The position numbers and the translations under genes are program-made. A stretch of 20,962 bases of DNA from JAWOGN01 sp046496815 (GTDB taxonomy: Bacteria; Desulfobacterota; DSM-4660; Desulfatiglandales; Desulfatiglandaceae), in NCBI GenBank assembly GCA_046496815.1, contig JAWOGN010000321.1:1-20962 (forward strand), read 5' to 3'. Positions 1-5,699 of the stretch are shown here, in pieces; positions within the stretch are counted from its first letter, which is position 1, and every line of letters begins with the position of its first letter. The notes under the pieces were generated by a model. That model was not told where the DNA came from. It made no database searches and saw only the letters and a program-made list of their open reading frames with translations.

Positions 1-66
1 TCTCGATGTCAGATTCTTAGATGAAACATCAAAATGCTTTTTGGCCGTGGATATCGTTGCCGGAAC

Positions 67-459
67 TTACAGCAATTCTTGAATGCTGTTCTGGATGTTC
101 GACAAACTGAATGGCTTGAACACGACCGAATCAAAAAAATGCTGCGCCTCGTGTTTCCCTTCGATAACGTCTTTTTCACAACCGGTGATCAAAACAATCG
201 GGGTACTCGGCGATTCTTCCTTGATATGGGAAGATAAAGCGAAGCCATCCATGCCCGGCATTTTATAGTCCGTCACAACCAGATCGAAGGCATCATTCAG
301 AAATAACTTCAGGCCTTCTTCACCATTCGCCGCAGCGGTCACCGTATACCCCATGAAAGAAAGCGCGTTTAAGAGTATGCTTCGGATTGCACTGTCATCT
401 TCGATGAGTAGAATTCGATGGGTCTTCCCCTGCGCTTCCTGAATGAGGGCTTGGTTCAT
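67..459 (-). CDS. Stand-alone response regulator receiver protein (CheY-like)
   Basis: A 130-residue single receiver domain with no output domain, so it probably signals by protein contact after phosphorylation by a histidine kinase that is not in this window. The acidic pocket (E20, D21, D22), phospho-acceptor D64 in the VVTDYKMPG stretch, T92 and K115 in FKPF are all present, so it should be phosphorylatable. The protein ends right after the last helix. The start at 459 is chosen because AAGGAG lies about 10 bases upstream; the frame stays open further upstream but without a better site. It lies 97 bases downstream of a small unknown gene and shares its strand with a second receiver protein. 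The phosphorelay it serves cannot be named. Family call is certain; role unknown. Confidence 0.93.
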   Translation of the reverse strand: MNQALIQEAQGKTHRILLIEDDSAIRSILLNALSFMGYTVTAAANGEEGLKLFLNDAFDLVVTDYKMPGMDGFALSSHIKEESPSTPIVLITGCEKDVIEGKHEAQHFFDSVVFKPFSLSNIQNSIQELL

Positions 460-556
460 GATTGATACCCACTCCTTGTTTGTTGCGGCTTTCCAACGCC
501 TTGAGCATGACCCCAAATGGTATGCAGGAAATCACGAATACTTCCTGTCCTTTTTT

Positions 557-739
557 TTAGGATTGAGCAAACTGATTTGTACCAAATGTAAGCTGATCTT
601 CTTTATCCCGATTATTTTCGGCCGGTGTGGGTTGGATCTCGATCTCACAGTCGGGAAACATTATTTTCAGGCATTCGGTTAGGACATACTCATCCTGAGA
701 GTCTATGGATGGCCCTTTCAGAGTCACTACTCTATTCAT
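557..739 (-). CDS. Small hypothetical protein beside response regulators
   Basis: A 60-residue protein starting MNRVVTLKGPSIDSQ, with an acidic, cysteine-containing middle (C at residues 23 and 30) and a polar tail. I do not recognise a characterised family. The start at 739 has AGGAAGAG about six bases upstream. However, the same frame is open without a stop to about 1026, and codons between 740 and 922 look coding (a stretch reading REVFIVDARISSIWKRSER). A longer 121-residue product from the ATG at 922 would overlap the end of the upstream response regulator. A GTG at 835 is a third option. The position between two receivers suggests a link to the same signalling chain, which is inference only. 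That a protein is made here is fairly likely; its length is not settled. Confidence 0.5.
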   Translation of the reverse strand: MNRVVTLKGPSIDSQDEYVLTECLKIMFPDCEIEIQPTPAENNRDKEDQLTFGTNQFAQS

Positions 740-851
740 GTCACTCTTCCTTTCCAGGGTCTTAAGGGTTTTGACGAATTCCCCGTTTGATCTTCTTTCA
801 CTTCTTTTCCAGATGGACGATATCCGGGCGTCCACAATGAAAACCTCTCGG

Positions 852-1382
852 TCATCGAGCCGGACTTTCGGTTCCTCCCTCGTTATCGTGGGAGCTGTAT
901 TGAAGGTTTTCTCCTGTGCCATTGCACATGCAGCAATGCTCTCCACTATGGGCAAGCAAGACACCCGAATGGGAGCCGGGAATCTTTTGATTTTCATGCG
1001 GTTGCCGAATTTCAACCCGGGATGTTTTCAATTCTTGGAGCTGTTTTTTGATCTTGGCCTTCAACTCATGGAGATCAGAGCTCTTCAGGACGATATCATC
1101 AGCCCCCAAATACTCCAGGCTCTCTTTGCAAGGCGTATATGTTGTAGTTAAAATAATGGGTGTTCGCTTGAGATTACGTCTTATGTATCGGCGGAGAGTA
1201 TCATTGCTATTTTCTACCATTCCCATATCCAATACAATGAGGTCCGGATTTTCAGCTTCAACCACCCGCTTGAACTTATTCGGATCGGTAATCGTGACCA
1301 CATTATAACCTTCCTCGACCAGTTCCTCAGAATAGAGCATGCAAATGGCTTCTTCCTGATCTGCCACAAGTATCTTGTTCAT
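852..1382 (-). CDS. Response regulator receiver protein with an odd C-terminal tail
   Basis: Residues 1-117 form a complete receiver domain: acidic pocket D8 and E10, phospho-acceptor D52 in LIVLDMGM, the T79-T81 run, and K100. The start at 1382 has GGGAGAAG about six bases upstream. After residue ~121 come 55 residues rich in Ser, His, Gly and Glu (including HSGEHCCMCNG) that resemble no output domain I know. That tail lies over a second open frame leading into the downstream small gene. It may therefore be a real extension, or the result of a frameshift that split one longer protein. No DNA-binding domain is visible. Phosphorylation by an unlinked kinase is expected. The receiver call is certain; the tail is doubtful. 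Confidence 0.9.
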   Translation of the reverse strand: MNKILVADQEEAICMLYSEELVEEGYNVVTITDPNKFKRVVEAENPDLIVLDMGMVENSNDTLRRYIRRNLKRTPIILTTTYTPCKESLEYLGADDIVLKSSDLHELKAKIKKQLQELKTSRVEIRQPHENQKIPGSHSGVLLAHSGEHCCMCNGTGENLQYSSHDNEGGTESPAR

Positions 1383-1799
1383 GATTCTTCTCCCTTAACC
1401 GTCTTTCAAACACTCATTCGTTTAGAAGCTGGTAGGATTAACGAACTGAAATCGTCGTGAAATACAATGAATCATCTTTACTGGTTCTTGCGTGCGTGAT
1501 TGAGACATCGCTAGCGTTTCCCTTTTTTAGCCTTATCTCCTTGATCGAAAAAATTCCGTTGATTATTCCAGATATTTGAGGCTGATTACTGTTTGAGCGT
1601 GGATCTCCAGATTACGTGTTCCCATATGGTGGGCCTTTCCATGGTTTCCTACTCCTTGAAATTCGTTTGAATATCTATTCCATGGCGACAGTCCGTCGCC
1701 TGCTGTTGCCAACCCTATTGATGGTCAATAGACTGAGCGATGATCTTTCCTCTAACCAATTTTTTTTCTGTCTGCAGTATCCGGATATTTTCATTTGCA
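1383..1799. other. Non-coding stretch with one short hairpin
   Basis: This 417-base gap lies upstream of the response regulators and downstream of the nitroreductase-like gene, all on the minus strand. No frame in it has a convincing start and coding pattern. The clearest structure is a perfect 6-bp hairpin at 1684-1700 (GGCGAC, 5-base loop, GTCGCC). It lacks a T-run in either direction, so it is a poor intrinsic terminator. The promoter of the response regulators must lie here, but I found neither a convincing -35/-10 pair nor a -24/-12 element. Confidence 0.5.
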
Positions 1800-3086
1800 T
1801 CACCGAGGATGCCAGCGAGACATGTGTGTAGCGTGTGTCTTGAGATAGGCGCCCGGCTTATAGAACTCGTCATAAAATTCAAGGTCCAGATGCTGAGCCT
1901 GCAGATAGGTGATGAGGAATATGGACGGGACCGTCCCCGGAAATTTTCTGAATGTGTCCAGAATGTATTGCGCCTGAAGGGCGACACATTCCCGAAACGC
2001 CTCATCATGCACCTGGGCCGAGGATCTTACCTTGCGTGAGTCTTTCCACGGACCGGGCGTATCCGGGTGAAACGGCCCCCGCGCGCCGAATTTTCTCTCG
2101 CAAACAACATCCACCGCAGCACGCATGTCGGAATAATGGGGCGGACAGTATCCTTCCATGACCCCTTCCAGGCCGGTCGGGTTCGGATAGGGCCACGATT
2201 CATTTTCATCATATCGGAATCCCAACCCCGGTACATCCGGGTTACCACTGGCCCCCAGTACGGCAAAGGGATCCAGACCGTTGAACATCCAGCCGCCCAG
2301 GCCCATTGCCTGAAGCATGAGCGTTCCGGCGTAACAGCTGGTCGAGAGTTCCGCTGTAACCTCGGCCATGGACCACTGTTCCACAAAGGTCAACGGCCAG
2401 ACGTTGTTCGGGTCCGCCAAGTGCCTGAACTTTTCGATGCCCGGCACGGCGCGTCCGTTGACGTCGTCTTTGAGGACCAGGCCGTTCTGCAGCATGTAGC
2501 AGAGGTTGAGCAGCATGTGCTGGGCCAGATCGCCCACGGGGATCACGAGCAGCGATCCCGGGTGATTGGCGACCCACGTATTGTGCGCCTCCGTATACGG
2601 AACCTCGGGAGGCAGGCCCAGGCGTCCGTCCCGAATCTTCCGTGTCTGCCGCCGAAGCGAATCCAAGACGGTGTCCAGGTCGAGGGATCCGTCAGGCTTT
2701 CGCTCAGCAAACGGTGCGGTATCTCGAGCCTCCAACACGTAAATCCCGCTGTCATCGGTAAAGAACGTCTTGCTGGTGTGAAACCCCGCGGCCGAGGGAA
2801 ACGTTCGCCCGCCTGCTGAAGCCGCATAGTTGGACAAGTGCGGTGCATATAGTTGAGCCCGATAGATCAAGTTATTCCAGCTACTGTTGCCGCCGCATGC
2901 AGCGACCACCAGGAGCTTTTCAAGCTCGGAAAGCGGTACGTGTTTTTGTTTCGACTTGAAGGCGAAAACCCCGTCCGGGATCTCCGCTCCCATGAAAACC
3001 CGCCTCGAACGCCTGCCGAGTAACGCTTCGATGAAGCTGAAAGAAAGCAGATCCTGGAAACCGGGGGGGAGGTTTTTAACAGCCAT
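1800..3086 (-). CDS. Nitroreductase-fold protein, uncharacterised (probably FMN-binding)
   Basis: A 428-residue cytoplasmic protein without signal peptide. Near the N-terminus it has the RRSRRVF signature that in nitroreductases contacts the FMN phosphate, followed by a LSELEKLL...AACGG helix. A later segment, TFPSAAGFHT...GIYVLEA, resembles the nitroreductase/SagB-type core. It is about twice the length of a simple nitroreductase, and the C-terminal half (from about residue 230) has several W, C and H residues and no domain I recognise. FMN-dependent oxidoreductase activity is therefore inferred and the substrate unknown. The start at 3086 is set by AAAGGAG six bases upstream; an upstream in-frame start at 3113 is weaker. 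It is the last gene of a same-strand run OsmC, di-iron protein, DsrE-like, this gene, and is preceded by a 9-bp hairpin. Confidence 0.68.
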   Translation of the reverse strand: MAVKNLPPGFQDLLSFSFIEALLGRRSRRVFMGAEIPDGVFAFKSKQKHVPLSELEKLLVVAACGGNSSWNNLIYRAQLYAPHLSNYAASAGGRTFPSAAGFHTSKTFFTDDSGIYVLEARDTAPFAERKPDGSLDLDTVLDSLRRQTRKIRDGRLGLPPEVPYTEAHNTWVANHPGSLLVIPVGDLAQHMLLNLCYMLQNGLVLKDDVNGRAVPGIEKFRHLADPNNVWPLTFVEQWSMAEVTAELSTSCYAGTLMLQAMGLGGWMFNGLDPFAVLGASGNPDVPGLGFRYDENESWPYPNPTGLEGVMEGYCPPHYSDMRAAVDVVCERKFGARGPFHPDTPGPWKDSRKVRSSAQVHDEAFRECVALQAQYILDTFRKFPGTVPSIFLITYLQAQHLDLEFYDEFYKPGAYLKTHATHMSRWHPR

Positions 3087-3120
3087 GTTTTTCTCCTTTC
3101 TCATGGTCTTCATGGCTATG

Positions 3121-3149
3121 CTCCACCTCTAATAGAATATGAGGTGGAG
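3121..3149. repeat. Perfect 9-bp inverted repeat upstream of the nitroreductase-like gene
   Basis: CTCCACCTC at 3121-3129 and GAGGTGGAG at 3141-3149 are exact reverse complements around an 11-base AT-rich loop. The repeat lies 34 bases upstream of the nitroreductase-like start and 42 bases beyond the end of the dsrE-like gene. It could be an intercistronic RNA hairpin that sets mRNA stability, or an operator. There is no T-run behind it, so full termination is unlikely. Confidence 0.6.
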
Positions 3150-3191
3150 AAGTAGCCCTGAGATCCAGAATGTAATTCAGTGGCCAAAATA

Positions 3192-3692
3192 TCAATAGAC
3201 AGGAACCAGTTTGTAGCCCCTGGCCTGATAGCCGATCTCTGAGATCCAGCCGTTTGGCACGTGTTTCATTTCAGATTGAATCGAAGCCGGATCCACACCG
3301 AAATACTCTACGGCAGCGAGGCAGACCTCAAAATCAATGCCGTCCTTGGACATCTTGGAGATGGTTCCGGCGAGCTCCTTGAGATGCTTCTTCTCCTCAG
3401 CGTTAAATCCGCTGTGGTCGCTGGAAATCAGTTTGACCGCACTGCCCATGAACACGACCACAAAACCGGGATTCTTTTTCATGGCCGTAAGCTGTTTGAA
3501 GGTATCGTGAATAAGTTTTATATGTTCTACTGCGATCTCTGGAATGCCGTCTCTCATATCGAAAATCACATCAGCGCGATTGACACCTTTCATGGCATCA
3601 TATTCTTCAGCCCATGCGATTGAAAAACTTGTCAACCCCAGAAAAAGCGCCACAATCGATATCACGATTATTCTTTTTCGATTCGTTTCCAT
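3192..3692 (-). CDS. Exported DsrE-family protein
   Basis: A 166-residue protein with a clear signal peptide (MNRKR-like basic start, hydrophobic residues 8-24, probable cleavage after AWA at 28). The mature part has the DsrE/YchN Rossmann-like pattern: VIFDMRDG, a FVVVFMG strand, a long helix with AEEKKHLKEL, then a GIDFEVCLAAVEYFGV segment. That segment puts Cys124 where family members often carry the sulfur-binding cysteine. DsrE proteins bind or relay sulfane sulfur; for this secreted version the partner is unknown. The start is supported by AAGGAGGAC upstream. It lies 94 bases downstream of the di-iron protein gene and 105 bases before the nitroreductase-like gene, probably in one transcript. 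Family call is good; sulfur handling is inferred from Cys124. Confidence 0.82.
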   Translation of the reverse strand: METNRKRIIVISIVALFLGLTSFSIAWAEEYDAMKGVNRADVIFDMRDGIPEIAVEHIKLIHDTFKQLTAMKKNPGFVVVFMGSAVKLISSDHSGFNAEEKKHLKELAGTISKMSKDGIDFEVCLAAVEYFGVDPASIQSEMKHVPNGWISEIGYQARGYKLVPVY

Positions 3693-3786
3693 TTTTTGTC
3701 CTCCTTCTTTTCCGGTTATCCGTTATTTGAAGATGCCTGTTTTAAGCGTGAGCGTTTTTACGGTCGTTATGCTTTGGCTTAGAAAG

Positions 3787-4719
3787 TTACGCCAGTGACG
3801 TAAGCGCCTGATCGATTCTCTCACGCTGACTCTCCGTTGTCAGGCGCCCGAAAAGCTCCTGAAACCGCGGATGCTCGACCCCGGAGAATATGTACTGCCA
3901 GCGATAGGCACCCAAAACCACGTTCTGGATACTTTCGGTCTGCTCAGCGCTGAAAGTCCCGTTGGTATTCTCTCTGAAGTAGTGCACGTCGGATTCACTC
4001 TGTTTCTGCAGAATGCCGTCCACCGCCCCCACAAGCTCGATCACCTCCTCGATCGCCTTGTCCCGATCATCAGGATTGATCTTTCTGTCCTGGCGCGGCC
4101 ATTCGAGCGAATCCAGGAACGCATGATGCGCTTCCTCTTTCCAGTGATACAGGAATACATCCTTGTAGAGTTCAGAGAGATCCTCATCGGGCGCGATGCT
4201 CTGTTTGTAGTGCTCCTGGGTGAAGAGCTCGATTTCATAGATCAGTGCCATCACGGCCCAGGTCGACTTCTCCAGCACGGCTGCCGCCACCTGGTTGGGG
4301 CTCCACGGAAAGTCGTATCCCGGAGGCATCCCGAGGCCGATCATTTCTCCTATGCGCCTGAAGAGCTCCTGGTGCTTCAATTCCTCGTCGGAAAACCGCA
4401 CGAGCGCCTCAAGGGCCACCTGATCCCCCAGCCAGTGGTCGCGGGTTAGTTCGAGGACCTTGGCCACAATAAAACGTTCAACAAAACCAAACATGTTGGC
4501 ATAGGTACGTCCCTGAATCTGGCTGAGAAACCGTTTCTCCTCATGAGTCAAAAACTCGAGTCGGTCCAGCTTTGAAATGCCGTCCGGAAGGAACTTCTTT
4601 GAAAAATCAAAGTTTCTTCCTCTGAGAACATCCTTGTCAATATCCCAGCGGACCTTTTTGGAGCCCGCAATGCTCTTGGCGTACTGCTCAGTCTCAACAG
4701 GATATCCTGTGGTATTCAT
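3787..4719 (-). CDS. Ferritin-like di-iron protein, uncharacterised
   Basis: A 310-residue, mostly helical, cytoplasmic protein. It shows the metal-ligand pattern of a four-helix di-iron carboxylate bundle: Glu81 in FVERFI, the ExxH E113-H116 in DEELKHQ, a Glu in YEIELFTQEH (E162 or E164), and a second ExxH around 195-199 in KEEAHHAF. Spacing between the pairs fits the ferritin-like superfamily. It lacks the features of ferritin, rubrerythrin (no rubredoxin cysteines) or ribonucleotide reductase. It could be an oxygenase or peroxide-scavenging enzyme; the oxidised substrate cannot be read from sequence. The start has AAAGGGGG about seven bases upstream. The gap to the upstream OsmC gene contains a strong hairpin, so its dose may differ from OsmC's. 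Confidence 0.75.
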   Translation of the reverse strand: MNTTGYPVETEQYAKSIAGSKKVRWDIDKDVLRGRNFDFSKKFLPDGISKLDRLEFLTHEEKRFLSQIQGRTYANMFGFVERFIVAKVLELTRDHWLGDQVALEALVRFSDEELKHQELFRRIGEMIGLGMPPGYDFPWSPNQVAAAVLEKSTWAVMALIYEIELFTQEHYKQSIAPDEDLSELYKDVFLYHWKEEAHHAFLDSLEWPRQDRKINPDDRDKAIEEVIELVGAVDGILQKQSESDVHYFRENTNGTFSAEQTESIQNVVLGAYRWQYIFSGVEHPRFQELFGRLTTESQRERIDQALTSLA

Positions 4720-4792
4720 TTGTTTTCCCCCTTTACCAAACCATTGAGATCAAAAAAGCCTACACGTCTTATCAGGACCATACCCGACACTG

Positions 4793-4842
4793 GAAAGGGG
4801 CGTTTCGACTCCATTTCAAGACGTCGAATGCCGCCCCCTTTC
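4793..4842 (-). terminator. Strong stem-loop just after the OsmC-like gene (attenuator or mRNA stabiliser)
   Basis: GAAAGGGG at 4793-4800 pairs with CCCCTTTC at 4835-4842, and an inner stem pairs TTCGAC (4804-4809) with GTCGAA (4823-4828). It begins five bases after the OsmC stop on the minus strand. No T-run follows, so I see it as a leaky terminator or 3' stabiliser that would leave OsmC mRNA more abundant than the downstream genes. The pairing is directly visible; the function is inferred. Confidence 0.55.
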
Positions 4843-4846
4843 ACGT

Positions 4847-5419
4847 TCAGGATTTGTCCAGGTGAACAGTGACAGGCGCGGACTTCGTAATCGTGTTAAA
4901 CACCGGGGAGTATTTCTGCGCCATCTTGACCAGTTCTTCTTTCTCGCTGTCTGAAATATCCGCATCGATCTTAAAAAAGACCCGAATATCCTGGTAACCT
5001 ACCGGAACTTCATCCGATAAACCCAAAAATCCGCGCAGATCGATGTCGCCCTCGTACCTGGACTCCACTGCCTTTATCTCGATCCCCTTTGCTGCTGCGT
5101 GGGCGATCATGCTGGTTGTTAGACACCCCGACAGGGCAACGAGCAGATATTCCACCGGATTGGTTCCCTGACTCTTTCCCAAAAGAACCGGAGGTTCATC
5201 GAGTTCGAAGACCACCTCATCCCGAGAATTATCCTCCTCACCGGCGCCGTAGAAGTCCTTTACGGTAGCCCTGTTGTGGGTTCCTTCCACCCACGTGTTT
5301 CTCGCCCGGAACTTAAATTTGGCAACATGGGGTTTTTCCTTGATCAGATCAATGGTTTTGAAAAGCTGATCTGTGTTGACACCGTTCACTACAGTTGCTT
5401 TTTCTGCTTTGGCTTCCAT
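4847..5419 (-). CDS. OsmC-family protein
   Basis: A 190-residue OsmC/Ohr-fold protein. OsmC and Ohr enzymes reduce organic hydroperoxides using a peroxidatic and a resolving cysteine. Here Cys99 in LSGCLTTS sits at the usual peroxidatic place on the central helix. The position of the second cysteine is Ser171 in KYSPVFNTITK, so the standard two-cysteine cycle cannot run. The protein may use another thiol partner or bind a ligand rather than reduce peroxide. An N-terminal ~35 residues precede the core. The start is set by AGGAGGTG about seven bases upstream. It is the first gene after the -24/-12 promoter at 5522-5536 and is followed by a strong hairpin and three redox-type genes. Family call is firm; activity uncertain. 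Confidence 0.9.
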   Translation of the reverse strand: MEAKAEKATVVNGVNTDQLFKTIDLIKEKPHVAKFKFRARNTWVEGTHNRATVKDFYGAGEEDNSRDEVVFELDEPPVLLGKSQGTNPVEYLLVALSGCLTTSMIAHAAAKGIEIKAVESRYEGDIDLRGFLGLSDEVPVGYQDIRVFFKIDADISDSEKEELVKMAQKYSPVFNTITKSAPVTVHLDKS

Positions 5420-5521
5420 TTTTCACACCTCCTCGAATTGGATTTGGGGTCGTCGCTGAGATATGGGTTTCCTTCTTTCAGGGAGAGCCCATCCGATGCA
5501 AACACCCTGGTAGGCTTAAAA

Positions 5522-5536
5522 GCATGGAATGTGCCA
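5522..5536 (-). promoter_or_regulatory. Sigma-54 (-24/-12) promoter of the OsmC-like gene
   Basis: Minus strand reads TGGCACATTCCATGC, against the consensus TGGCAC-N5-TTGC. The invariant GG and GC doublets have the exact 10-base spacing and only one of the ten consensus bases differs. Predicted transcription start is near 5510, giving a leader of about 90 bases. A sigma-54 activator gene ends 164 bases upstream. Confidence 0.8.
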
Positions 5537-5618
5537 AAAGAAATTCTTCCAATTACATTAGAAATATCGGAAATTTAAAGCAAAACAGCGGAGAGACAAT
5601 TTGCTGCGACATTTCACT

Positions 5619-5674
5619 ATTAGCGAGATTTGGAGAGCAAAAATAGCGAAGTTTCGAGAGATATCTTTCTCGAA
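5619..5674. promoter_or_regulatory. Candidate enhancer: direct repeat plus palindrome upstream of the -24/-12 promoter
   Basis: Two related 19-base copies lie at 5619-5637 (ATTAGCGAGATTTGGAGAG) and 5642-5660 (AATAGCGAAGTTTCGAGAG). They match at 15 of 19 positions with starts 23 bases apart, about two helical turns. The second overlaps a palindrome with 7-bp arms, TTCGAGA (5653-5659) and TCTCGAA (5668-5674). The block is 109-165 bases upstream of the predicted start, a usual distance for sigma-54 activator sites. The palindrome might instead act as a weak terminator for the activator gene, which ends at 5700; no T-run follows it directly. Confidence 0.5.
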
Positions 5675-5699
5675 CAAGGAGGTTTGAGCCGTGTTCAGG

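Noticed and set aside
2067..2819. A 250-codon plus-strand open frame opposite the nitroreductase-like gene
   Set aside because: No ribosome binding site or family resemblance, and it lies wholly within a better-supported gene on the other strand.
3087..4792. Further -24/-12 promoters in the gaps before the di-iron, dsrE-like and nitroreductase-like genes
   Set aside because: I looked for TGGCAC-N5-TTGC on the minus strand in each gap and found no match keeping both the GG and GC doublets at proper spacing.
5653..5674. Palindrome as the intrinsic terminator of the activator gene
   Set aside because: No T-run follows directly (the next TTTTT is about eight bases further). The enhancer reading fits the distance better, though termination is not excluded.
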